Assembly: GCA_003158895.1 (NCBI GenBank)
Contig: PMLO01000057.1
Span: forward strand, 13,619 to 21,672
Source: Propionibacteriaceae bacterium
GTDB taxonomy: Bacteria; Actinomycetota; Actinomycetes; Propionibacteriales; Propionibacteriaceae
Direction: 5' to 3'
DNA length: 8,054 bases
Positions within the stretch are counted from its first letter, which is position 1, and each line of letters opens with the position of its first letter. Below the pieces are notes generated by a model, which saw only the letters and a program-made list of their open reading frames with translations, was not told the DNA's origin and did not search any database. The position numbers were made by a program, and so were the translations under genes. Below are positions 1 through 6,420 of the stretch, piece by piece.

Positions 1-54
1 AAAGGATTCACGAACTCGGGGCGCGAGGACACCGAGACCCGGCAGACTGTCCCC

Positions 55-933
55 ATGGCGTCTCACGACATCTTTGCGGGAGAGTCCCAACGGCTCTCAG
101 ACCTCCTCCGAGTGCTCCCGGGGGCAACTGTTGACCTGAAGTCTTACGACACCAGAGCGACTTCCGGATTCCCCGGAGACGGCAAGAAGGATGCGGAACG
201 ACTCCGCCTCGCGATGACGGTGGAGCTCGCCGATCTGCAAGAGCGGCTGTTCGCGGACGGCCGGTCGTTCCCGGAGCGGGCCACGAGCGTGCTCGTCGTG
301 CTGCAGGGCATGGACACGTCAGGCAAGGGCGGGACCGTGAGCCACGTGTTCTCCCTGATGAACCCGGCAGGGATCGAGCACACGGCGTTCAAGGCGCCAA
401 CGCCCGAGGAGCGAAAGCACGACTTCCTCTGGCGGATCACCAACGCCTTGCCCGACAAGGGCATGATCGGCATCTTCGACCGGAGCCACTACGAGGACGT
501 ACTGATCGTGCGCGTCGAGAACCTCGTGCCGGAGGACGTCTGGAGCAAGCGCTACGACCAGATCAACGACTGGGAGGCGAAGGTCGCCGACTCGGGGACC
601 CGGGTCATCAAGTGCTTCCTGCACATCTCACCTGACGCGCAGAAGGCGCGCCTCGCTGCGCGGTTGGCCGACCCGTCGAAGTACTGGAAGTACAACCCGG
701 GCGACATCGACGTACGGGCGAAGTGGGACGAGTACACGGAGGCGTACGAGGCGGCGCTGTCGACGTGCTCCACCGATGTCGCGCCCTGGTACGTGATTCC
801 GGCGGACCGCAAGTGGTATCGCAACTGGGCCGTGGCCACGCTGCTGCACGAGACGCTGTTGTCGATCGACCCGAAGTGGCCGCCGGCAACGTTCGACGTG
901 GCCACTGAGAAGGCCCGCGTCGCCGCGTCCTAG
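55..933 (+). CDS. ppk2: Polyphosphate kinase 2 (PPK2) family protein, class III-like
   Basis: A 292-residue protein that should transfer phosphate between inorganic polyphosphate and nucleotides in the cytoplasm, usually regenerating nucleoside di- or triphosphates. Seen in the sequence: the N-terminal PPK2 lead-in (LPGATVDLKSYDT, residues 21-33), the Walker A loop GMDTSGKGG (85-93, Lys91), the Walker B region FDRSHYEDV (141-149), and the lid/substrate region with basic residues and WKYNPGD (about 196-217). The conserved tail APWYVIPADRKWYRN (243-257) is also present. The FDRSHYEDV signature resembles class III enzymes rather than the FDRSWYNRAGVE form of class I; nucleotide preference is inferred, not shown. 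Length is normal for a single-domain PPK2. ATG at 55 gives the usual N-terminus, but no clear Shine-Dalgarno precedes it and the frame stays open to base 1, so a longer N-terminus is possible. The next gene converges on it, with stop codons 6 bases apart. Confidence 0.95.
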   Translation: MASHDIFAGESQRLSDLLRVLPGATVDLKSYDTRATSGFPGDGKKDAERLRLAMTVELADLQERLFADGRSFPERATSVLVVLQGMDTSGKGGTVSHVFSLMNPAGIEHTAFKAPTPEERKHDFLWRITNALPDKGMIGIFDRSHYEDVLIVRVENLVPEDVWSKRYDQINDWEAKVADSGTRVIKCFLHISPDAQKARLAARLADPSKYWKYNPGDIDVRAKWDEYTEAYEAALSTCSTDVAPWYVIPADRKWYRNWAVATLLHETLLSIDPKWPPATFDVATEKARVAAS

Positions 934-939
934 CCGCTG

Positions 940-1713
940 TCAGGCGGTCGCGGCGTCGACCAGCTCGCCCTCGAACTCGAGCAGACCCATCGCCGCATAG
1001 GCGTAGCGAGCGAGTATGAGATCGATGAGCTCGCGGTGGGCGCCGATCGGCTCGGCGACCGCGATGGCGCCCGCGCGACGTGCCTGGAGCGCCTGCTGCT
1101 CGTACGTGTGGTCGGCCGCGAGGAACAAGGAGCCGACGGCGATGTGACGACGGCCCTGGCTGCGGAGGATGCCAACGGCCTGGGATGCGCTGGGGCCGCT
1201 GCCGTCGCAGCAGGCGGCGACCACGGGTACGCGGTGGTGGGCTGCCCACTGACGGGCACGGCGGGCGAGGAGAGCACCACCGCGGACGTCGCCGCCGCCC
1301 TCCGTGCTGAGCACGAGGCCATCGACTTCGAGCACGCGGGACTGTGCGAGCGCGGCGCGCAGGCGCAGGTCGACGACGGTCAGCAGACTCCCGGCGGGGC
1401 CGACGGGCTCGCTCACCGAGAACCTGGTGCTGGGGTACGTCGCTCGCACGCGGGAGACCAGCAGGTCGAGGTCGTCGCAGTTGCTGGCCGCACGCGTGAG
1501 GCACATCGGCACGAAGACGATCTCCTCGTGGCCCCGAGCTGTCAGCTGCGAGACGACCTGAGGGCCGGTCGGAGGGCAGTGGCCGAGGAACGCGGTGTTG
1601 ACCGAGATCTCCGGACGGAGCGACTGCACCTCGCGTCGGAGTTCGTGGGCGACCTGGGTCACCTTGGGGTCGGAGCTTCCCGGCGAGAGCATCACGAGGG
1701 CAGGTGCTGGCAT
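940..1713 (-). CDS. CbiX/SirB-type sirohydrochlorin chelatase homologue, catalytic histidines apparently lost
   Basis: A 257-residue two-lobed protein of the CbiX/SirB family; active members insert Co, Fe or Ni into sirohydrochlorin in siroheme, B12 or F430 synthesis. Family marks: SPGSSDPKV (10-18) where LAHGSRDP is usual, FVPMCLTRA (67-75), SLFLAADHTYEQ (195-206) and the family ending EPIGAHRELIDLILARY (221-237). The first ligand histidine (in HGS) is Pro11. The second, normally about 8 residues after the PLFL-like strand, falls at Ser77. Chelatase activity is therefore doubtful; a regulatory, binding or divergent role is inference. The second lobe has Asp201-His202, which might bind metal. 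I chose ATG at 1713 because AAAGGTGG lies 8 bases upstream; an in-frame GTG at 1725 overlaps that Shine-Dalgarno. The gene follows the hydrogenase-like operon on the same strand after about 200 bases, so it may be read through or have its own promoter. Confidence 0.82.
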   Translation of the reverse strand: MPAPALVMLSPGSSDPKVTQVAHELRREVQSLRPEISVNTAFLGHCPPTGPQVVSQLTARGHEEIVFVPMCLTRAASNCDDLDLLVSRVRATYPSTRFSVSEPVGPAGSLLTVVDLRLRAALAQSRVLEVDGLVLSTEGGGDVRGGALLARRARQWAAHHRVPVVAACCDGSGPSASQAVGILRSQGRRHIAVGSLFLAADHTYEQQALQARRAGAIAVAEPIGAHRELIDLILARYAYAAMGLLEFEGELVDAATA

Positions 1714-1721
1714 GCGGGGAC

Positions 1722-1729
1722 CCACCTTT
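1722..1729 (-). promoter_or_regulatory. Ribosome binding site for the CbiX-like gene
   Basis: On the minus strand AAAGGTGG lies 8 bases before ATG at 1713. This decides the start: the in-frame GTG at 1725 is embedded in this element and would have no comparable site of its own. Confidence 0.7.
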
Positions 1730-1761
1730 CCGAACGTGTCATTGGCGGCCCCATTGCCGTT

Positions 1762-1778
1762 CGGGAGAAGACCTCCCG
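1762..1778 (-). repeat. Inverted repeat, 6-bp stem, 5-base loop
   Basis: CGGGAG and CTCCCG surround AAGAC (plus-strand reading), all six pairs perfect. Located 49-65 bases before ATG 1713. No U-tract follows in the minus direction. Confidence 0.55.
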
Positions 1779-1782
1779 GCTC

Positions 1783-1799
1783 GTCTCGTCACACGAGAC
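1783..1799 (-). repeat. Inverted repeat GTCTCGT-cac-ACGAGAC, 7-bp arms
   Basis: Seven perfect base pairs around a 3-base centre. As RNA it is a compact stem-loop; as DNA it resembles a 17-bp dyad operator. It lies 70-86 bases before the CbiX-like ATG, a plausible place for a regulator site. The regulator is unknown. Confidence 0.6.
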
Positions 1800-1813
1800 C
1801 GAACCACAGCTAT

Positions 1814-1835
1814 GGTCATCAGACGTGCTATGACC
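1814..1835 (-). repeat. Inverted repeat GGTCAT-N10-ATGACC
   Basis: Six-base perfect arms with a 10-base spacer, the outermost of three dyads in this gap. The arm spacing, two helical turns end to end, suits a dimeric DNA-binding protein, but a chance dyad cannot be excluded. Confidence 0.45.
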
Positions 1836-1927
1836 CCTGCTACCCAGAACTTTGGTATCCGGGACCGGCAAAAGCAAGCACAATGTCCACAGAGTAAGAC
1901 GTGATCTCAACCGATGGACAGTCCTGC

Positions 1928-3382
1928 TCAGAGATCGTTGCCCGCATAGCTCAAGTTGAAACTCTTGTTCGCGAGCGGGAAGTCGGGGACGATCGTGTCG
2001 GTCAGAGCTTGGGGGAGCGCCGGCCAGTTGAACCACGACGGATCCACGACTTTCAACCGAGTCACGAGTCCATCCGCGACCTCGACACGATGACAAAGGC
2101 TGCCGCGCCAGGCCTCGACGACGCCGAACCCGGACCCGGTGCCCAGCGGTGCGGCGACGGTCTCGCCGCACCGGCTCGCCAGTCGCTCGGACAGGTCGGA
2201 CAGAACGGCGGCCGATACTTCGATCTCGCGCACCCGCATGAGGAACCGCGCCCACACGTCTCCGTCTGACTCGCTCACGACATGGAACGACGGCCCGAGG
2301 TCGACGAACGGCTGGTCGGCCCGGGCGTCGACCGCTACTCCGGAGGCGCGGGCGACGTAGCCCAGCACGCCCATGTGCCGCACCTGGTCGGCGCGCAGCA
2401 CGGCTGTCGTGTGCATCCGGTCTGCGACGACCGAGTGCCCCATGGCGGTGTGCGCGAGCTCGATGGCATCCCGTACGACGCCGGCGATGAGGTCCACGTC
2501 GACGGGGCGTCGAAGCTGGGCGCCGCCGATCGTGATGGCGCCGCGCAGCAGCCGGTGGCCGGTCACGTCCTCGTTGTGGCGCAGGAGCTGCTCGCGCAGG
2601 CGCCCGGTGTGGGCGGCCACGATGCTGAAGGCCGCGTCGTTGACGATGGCGCCCAGGTCAGCGACGTGGTTGTAGATGCGCTCGCACTCGAGGAGCTGGG
2701 CCCGGATGAGCCGGGCATCGTCGGACACGGTGATGCCGAGCGCTTCCTCGACCGCCATCACGTAGGCGAGGGAGTGTCCGACAGCCGTGTCGCCCGAGAT
2801 CCGCTCGGTGAGCGCCAGTACGTCGTCCAGGGAGCGCCCCTCGGCGTGCTTCTCGACGCCCCGGTGGACGAACCACAGGCGCGCCTTCATCCGCAGGATC
2901 GTCTCGCCGACGACCGAGAACCGGAAGTGCCCCGGTTCGATGAGTCCGGCATGGATCGGCCCGACCGGGATCTCGTACACACCGTCGCCCTCGACCTGCA
3001 GGAACGGGTACGACGCCGGTCCCGCCACGTCGGGCATCGGTCCGGCACCGGAGAGCATCGGGTGCCAGCCGGTCGGCCAGTGCGCGTGCCGTACGAGCCG
3101 GTGAGGGAGCGGATGATCCTTGGCCTTGATCCCGTACAGATCGCGGATCTCGCGCTCGAAGCGACCGGCGGGGTAGCAGATGGCCGCCAGGCTTGGTAGC
3201 CACGCGTCGTCGCGCGGCATGCTGATGGACAGTTCTGTGCGGTCCGCACCCAGGAAGACGTAGACGATCCGGAACCCGTGCGGGTCCTCGTGCGCGGCCA
3301 CGAGCGCGAGCCGGTTCCCGTCCTCGAGCAGGGTGGTCGCGACGCCGGCGAGCTCGTCGCGAGTGACGCTCAGGTGGTTCAT
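1928..3382 (-). CDS. hyfG: HyfG/HycE-like (NuoC-NuoD fused) large subunit lacking [NiFe] cysteine ligands
   Basis: A 484-residue peripheral subunit of a complex I/hydrogenase-4-like membrane complex. The N-terminal NuoC-like domain carries FEREIRDLYG (75-84). The NuoD/HycE-like domain has GPIHAGLIEPGHFRF (141-155), WFVHRGVEK (170-178), RASG..DARAD (345-355) and NWPAL (452-456), each alignable to E. coli HycE. The L1 cysteine motif (RVCGICGFAHS in HycE) is here RISGDTAVGHS (194-204), with Ser196 and Thr199 at the Cys positions. The L2 motif DPCYSCTDR is NLSYAGNDL (476-484), with Ser478 and Gly481 instead of Cys. The protein stops at the position matching the mature HycE C-terminus, so the protease-removed tail is absent. 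No Ni-Fe site is expected, so this is probably an Ehr-type subunit of unknown redox partner. ATG at 3382 overlaps the upstream stop by one base (TGATG); GTG at 3385 is an alternative. AGGGG lies 10 bases upstream of the ATG. Confidence 0.93.
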   Translation of the reverse strand: MNHLSVTRDELAGVATTLLEDGNRLALVAAHEDPHGFRIVYVFLGADRTELSISMPRDDAWLPSLAAICYPAGRFEREIRDLYGIKAKDHPLPHRLVRHAHWPTGWHPMLSGAGPMPDVAGPASYPFLQVEGDGVYEIPVGPIHAGLIEPGHFRFSVVGETILRMKARLWFVHRGVEKHAEGRSLDDVLALTERISGDTAVGHSLAYVMAVEEALGITVSDDARLIRAQLLECERIYNHVADLGAIVNDAAFSIVAAHTGRLREQLLRHNEDVTGHRLLRGAITIGGAQLRRPVDVDLIAGVVRDAIELAHTAMGHSVVADRMHTTAVLRADQVRHMGVLGYVARASGVAVDARADQPFVDLGPSFHVVSESDGDVWARFLMRVREIEVSAAVLSDLSERLASRCGETVAAPLGTGSGFGVVEAWRGSLCHRVEVADGLVTRLKVVDPSWFNWPALPQALTDTIVPDFPLANKSFNLSYAGNDL

Positions 3383-4818
3383 CACCGCGACACCCCTAAA
3401 GCCGCCGCGGCGGCCCCCAGGACAGGGACGAAGACCAGGGCCAGGAAGCTGATCGCAGCACCGGACAGCAGCGCGATCGCCACGGGAGCTGTACGGAACC
3501 GGCTCGGTCGATCCGCGACCAGGGCGTGATCACCGCTCTCAGGATGCAGGTCGGGAGCGCCCAGCGCCATGCTGAGGACCTGTCTCGCGATGCCGATGAA
3601 TGTCACGAGCAGGAGAAGGGCCGCTGCGCCGGCTGCCCACCACAGACCCGCTTCGGTAAGGGCGACGAGGATGGCGACCTCCGTGAAGAACGTGACGAAC
3701 GGTGGGAAGCCGAGCAGGGCCGCGGAGCCGACGAGGAACGGCCAGCCGAGGTCAGGACGACGTTTCAGCAGCCCTGTCACCGAAGCGATCCGGGAGCTCC
3801 CCGTGACGTTCAGCACGCGGCCGGCAACGACGAACATCGCAGCCTTCACCACACCGTGGCCGAGCATGTGGAGCAGTGCCGCCATGAGACCGAGCGACGT
3901 GCCCGAACCAACCCCCAGCGCAATGATCCCCATGTGCTCGATCGAGGAGTAGGCGAGCAGCCGCTTGTAGTCACGCTGCGTCAGCGTGAGCAGAGCGGCG
4001 ACCGCGAGCGACAGCAGTCCGAAGGTGAGGAGCATCCCGTGCACCAGCCCGACGCCGATATGGGCTGCGCCGACAGCTTGGACGCGCAGGATCGCGTACA
4101 TCGCCACAGAGAGCAGCACCCCGGACATCAGACCCGAGACGGGGGCAGGTGCCTGCGAGTGGGCATCCGGCAGCCAGGAGTGCATAGGGGCGAGGCCTGC
4201 CTTGGTGGCGAAGCCGAGGACGGCCAGCGCCACGCCGGCCCGCGCGAGGTGAGGGGACAAGCTGATGCCCCCGCTCGTCAGCGCGACCCATGAGAGCGTG
4301 GGGGCGCCGCTGGCGCGGCTGGACGCGTACACGAGCACGATGCCGAGGAACGCGATCGCGACGCCGACGGAGCCGAGGACCACGTACTTCCAGGCCGCCT
4401 CGGTCGCGCCCCGCGTTCCCGCGTGGCCGACGAGGAAAGCCGTGGCGATCGTGGTCGCCTCAATCGCCACCCACATGACGCCGAGGTTGTCGGAGAGAAC
4501 CGCGAGGCTCATCGCCGCGAGGAACGCGCAGATCAGGGCATCGCTGCGCACATCGAGCGATTGCGCGGACAGGCCGCCCCACAGGGCGACGACCGCCACG
4601 GCCCCGACGCACAGGAGCACGTACGAGGAGGTGGCGTCGGCGCGCAGCACAGAGGATGTGACGACCTGGCCCTTCGCCACCAGCGCGATGCCGCAGGCGA
4701 GGATGACGAGGGCGACCACGAGGGGTACGAACCGGGCGAACGCATCGCTGTGCCGCCACGCGATGATCGCGCCCAAGACCGTAGGGACGAGGACGGGCAG
4801 CCAGAGAAACACGGTCAT
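3382..4818 (-). CDS. hyfF: HyfF/HycQ-like antiporter-type membrane subunit (NuoN/NuoM family)
   Basis: A 478-residue, highly hydrophobic protein with many membrane spans, predicted to form a proton (or cation) channel in the membrane arm. Family marks: WVAIEATT (116-123) with the conserved channel Glu120; TKAGLAPMHSWLPDAH (205-220) with Lys206, His213 and His220; YKRLLAYSSIEHMG (284-297); HGVVKAAMFVVAG (321-333) with Lys325; and FPPFVTFFTE (371-380). The charged channel residues expected for ion transfer are thus retained, even though the large subunit has lost its Ni-Fe ligands. ATG 4818 shares one base with the hyfE-like stop (TGATG), with GAGGG just upstream, so translation is probably coupled. 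It could equally be named after NuoN; the operon position argues for HyfF. Confidence 0.93.
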   Translation of the reverse strand: MTVFLWLPVLVPTVLGAIIAWRHSDAFARFVPLVVALVILACGIALVAKGQVVTSSVLRADATSSYVLLCVGAVAVVALWGGLSAQSLDVRSDALICAFLAAMSLAVLSDNLGVMWVAIEATTIATAFLVGHAGTRGATEAAWKYVVLGSVGVAIAFLGIVLVYASSRASGAPTLSWVALTSGGISLSPHLARAGVALAVLGFATKAGLAPMHSWLPDAHSQAPAPVSGLMSGVLLSVAMYAILRVQAVGAAHIGVGLVHGMLLTFGLLSLAVAALLTLTQRDYKRLLAYSSIEHMGIIALGVGSGTSLGLMAALLHMLGHGVVKAAMFVVAGRVLNVTGSSRIASVTGLLKRRPDLGWPFLVGSAALLGFPPFVTFFTEVAILVALTEAGLWWAAGAAALLLLVTFIGIARQVLSMALGAPDLHPESGDHALVADRPSRFRTAPVAIALLSGAAISFLALVFVPVLGAAAAALGVSR

Positions 4819-5471
4819 CAGTCCCTCAGCTCGGTCAGGTCGTCGACGGACGTGCTGCCGTGCGTGTTGCGCATCCGGGTCGTGAGCGTCCGCAGGATCA
4901 CGACTACGAGCAGGACGTCGAGCGTCGCTCCGAGCTCGACCGTGAGCGGGAGCCCGTCCGAGGTGAGGAACGCGACCATGGCTATCCCGTTGTCGAGCAC
5001 GACGAAGCCCACGAGCTGGCTCACCGCCGAGTGCCTGGTGAGCAGGATCCAGAACCCGATGAGTACGAGGGCCATGCCCGCCGGTATCGCCCGGGCAGCT
5101 GCACTCTGGTCCCCGCCTCGGAGCGGATCGCTGACCGCGTACGCGAACATCGTGAGGACCGTCGCGCCGAGCAGGCCGATCGCCGGTCGTACAGCGGAGT
5201 CACGCTCCACGAGACGTCCCGTCGCCGTACGTCCCAGCGCCCACGGGAGCAGCCCTGCCTTGACCAGGGCGACGACTCCCGCCACGACCAACAGCTGCAC
5301 GTCGCCACGGGAGGCTCCCAGCGCCGCGACGAGCGTCGCCAGCGCGAGTCCCTGGATCACCAGCAGCCGTACAGATCCTGCCGCCGAGCGTCGCCAGGTC
5401 TGCAGCACCGCGGTCAGGAGCAGCACCCCCACGGCTGTGGTGACAAGGCTGGATGTCAGCGATGCATTCAT
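4818..5471 (-). CDS. hyfE: HyfE/HycP-like membrane subunit (NuoK-like)
   Basis: A 217-residue hydrophobic protein of the hydrogenase-4 component E family, whose C-terminal half resembles NuoK. Seen: several apolar spans, KAGLLPWALG (71-80), QLVGFVVLDNGI (152-163), PLTVELGATLDVL (175-187, with Glu179 and Asp185) and the typical hydrophilic ending SVDDLTELRD (208-217), which resembles the NuoK tail. In the HyfE sequences I recall, the buried acid before Asn-Gly is usually Glu (ENG); here it is Asp160. The subunit should sit between the NuoH-like and antiporter-like subunits and relay protons along the membrane arm. ATG 5471 follows the hyfC-like stop by 7 bases, and GAGG (5477-5480) overlaps that stop. 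Confidence 0.9.
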   Translation of the reverse strand: MNASLTSSLVTTAVGVLLLTAVLQTWRRSAAGSVRLLVIQGLALATLVAALGASRGDVQLLVVAGVVALVKAGLLPWALGRTATGRLVERDSAVRPAIGLLGATVLTMFAYAVSDPLRGGDQSAAARAIPAGMALVLIGFWILLTRHSAVSQLVGFVVLDNGIAMVAFLTSDGLPLTVELGATLDVLLVVVILRTLTTRMRNTHGSTSVDDLTELRD

Positions 5472-5476
5472 GAGGT

Positions 5477-5480
5477 CCTC
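5477..5480 (-). promoter_or_regulatory. Shine-Dalgarno GAGG for hyfE-like gene, overlapping the hyfC-like stop
   Basis: On the minus strand GAGG sits 5 bases before ATG 5471 and shares its GA with the TGA stop of the previous gene. This implies translational coupling. Confidence 0.6.
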
Positions 5481-6420
5481 ATCCCGCCAGGTACGACGCG
5501 GTCACGGCGAGGAACGCCAGCACGAACGAGCCCGCGAGGAGCTCGGGGACCTTGAAGAGCCTCACCTTCGCCATGAAGACCTCGGCGGCGGCGACGAGGG
5601 CTCCGGCGACGAGCAGCTTCACGATGAATGCGACGACGGCGACGAGCACGGCGAGCGGCTGAGCACTGTCGGCCAGTCCCCACGGCAGCGCCAGGTTGAC
5701 GACGAGGCCCAGTAGCGCGGTGAGCCGAAGCCACGAGCCCACCTCGAGCCACGCCAGGTCGCGTCCGCCGCTCTCGAGGATCATCGACTCGTGGATCATC
5801 GTCAGCTCGAGGTGCGTCGACGGGTTGTCGACGGGGAGCCGGCCCGTCTCCGCGAGGACGACGACGACCAATGCGACGACGGCTAGGAGGCCGGCTGGGG
5901 TGACCACGCGCGTCACGTCAGCACCGCGCGCCACGACGATCTTGCTGAGCGTCGAGCTCCCGACCGGGATCGACAGCGCGTACACGCTCATCAGCACGGT
6001 GGGTTCGACCAGAGCGGCGATCATCATGTGGCGGCTGGAGCCCATGCCCCCGAACGCCGTACCCGCATCCAGGCCGAGCAACGCCAGGGCGACGGTCCCG
6101 ATGAGCAGGATGGAGACCACGACGAAGAGGTCGTTGGGAACAGCGGGGATGTTCGCGGTCGTGACGAGCGGTACGAGCGCGACCACCATCAGGCTGGAGA
6201 CCAGCAGCACCAGGGGGGCGGCGATGAGCACGCCGCTCGAGCCGTCGGCACGCAGCGGTTCCTTGGCCAGGAGCTTGCGGACGTCGCGGTACGGCTGAAG
6301 AACGCCCGGGCCGACTCGGCCCTCCATCCGGGCGCGCACCTGCCGCATGACGCCGAGGAGCAGCGGCGTGATCGCCGTCGCGACGACGACCTGCACGATG
6401 ACGAGGAGTGTGGCGATCAT
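5479..6420 (-). CDS. hyfC: HyfC/HycD-like membrane subunit (NuoH family)
   Basis: A 313-residue membrane protein that joins the peripheral arm to the membrane arm of complex I-like enzymes. Seen: ARMEGRVGPGVLQPYRDVRK (30-49), the cytoplasmic loop after the first helix; GSSRHMMIAALVEP (127-140); LAETGRLPVDNPSTHLELTM (189-208), the acidic loop close to the quinone/large-subunit interface; and AEVFMAKVRLFKVPE (279-293) near the C-terminus. Length is normal for HycD/HyfC. The reading frame is open further upstream to 6750, but that stretch is out-of-frame overlap with hyfB. ATG 6420 gives the family N-terminus and a 4-base ATGA overlap with the hyfB-like stop. The Shine-Dalgarno is weak, which fits coupled translation. 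Confidence 0.93.
   Translation of the reverse strand: MIATLLVIVQVVVATAITPLLLGVMRQVRARMEGRVGPGVLQPYRDVRKLLAKEPLRADGSSGVLIAAPLVLLVSSLMVVALVPLVTTANIPAVPNDLFVVVSILLIGTVALALLGLDAGTAFGGMGSSRHMMIAALVEPTVLMSVYALSIPVGSSTLSKIVVARGADVTRVVTPAGLLAVVALVVVVLAETGRLPVDNPSTHLELTMIHESMILESGGRDLAWLEVGSWLRLTALLGLVVNLALPWGLADSAQPLAVLVAVVAFIVKLLVAGALVAAAEVFMAKVRLFKVPELLAGSFVLAFLAVTASYLAG

Larger units (their letters stand above)
1726..1927 (-). other. Intergenic leader between hyfG-like and CbiX-like genes
   Basis: About 200 bases without a convincing gene. It holds three inverted repeats within 1762-1835 and the start of the CbiX-like Shine-Dalgarno site (1722-1729). No run of U follows any of the stem-loops on the minus strand, so none is a standard intrinsic terminator. 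I saw no strong -35/-10 pair; TTGAGA near 1910-1905 has only a poor partner (GACATT) 17 bases later. A B12-box-like sequence, as expected for a cobalamin riboswitch, was not found. It could be an operator region, a structured 5' leader or a processing/termination region. Confidence 0.5.

Noticed and set aside
934..960. Possible bidirectional terminator between the convergent ppk2 and CbiX-like genes
   Set aside because: Only short GC dyads inside or next to coding sequence and no T-run; the gap is 6 bases.
1036..1833. Plus-strand open frame (265 codons) antisense to the CbiX-like gene
   Set aside because: No domain is visible; the minus frame has clear family motifs and a good ribosome binding site.
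1726..1927. Cobalamin riboswitch before the CbiX-like gene
   Set aside because: No B12-box-like sequence and no recognisable core; the hairpins alone are not enough.
1928..3382. Functional group 4 [NiFe] hydrogenase
   Set aside because: All four cysteine ligands and the maturation tail are absent, so a hydrogenase label for activity would mislead.
4423..5715. Long plus-strand open frame (430 codons) antisense to the hyfE/hyfF-like genes
   Set aside because: Composition is rich in Arg, Glu, Asp and His with no recognisable domain. It mirrors the codon bias of the high-GC gene on the other strand.
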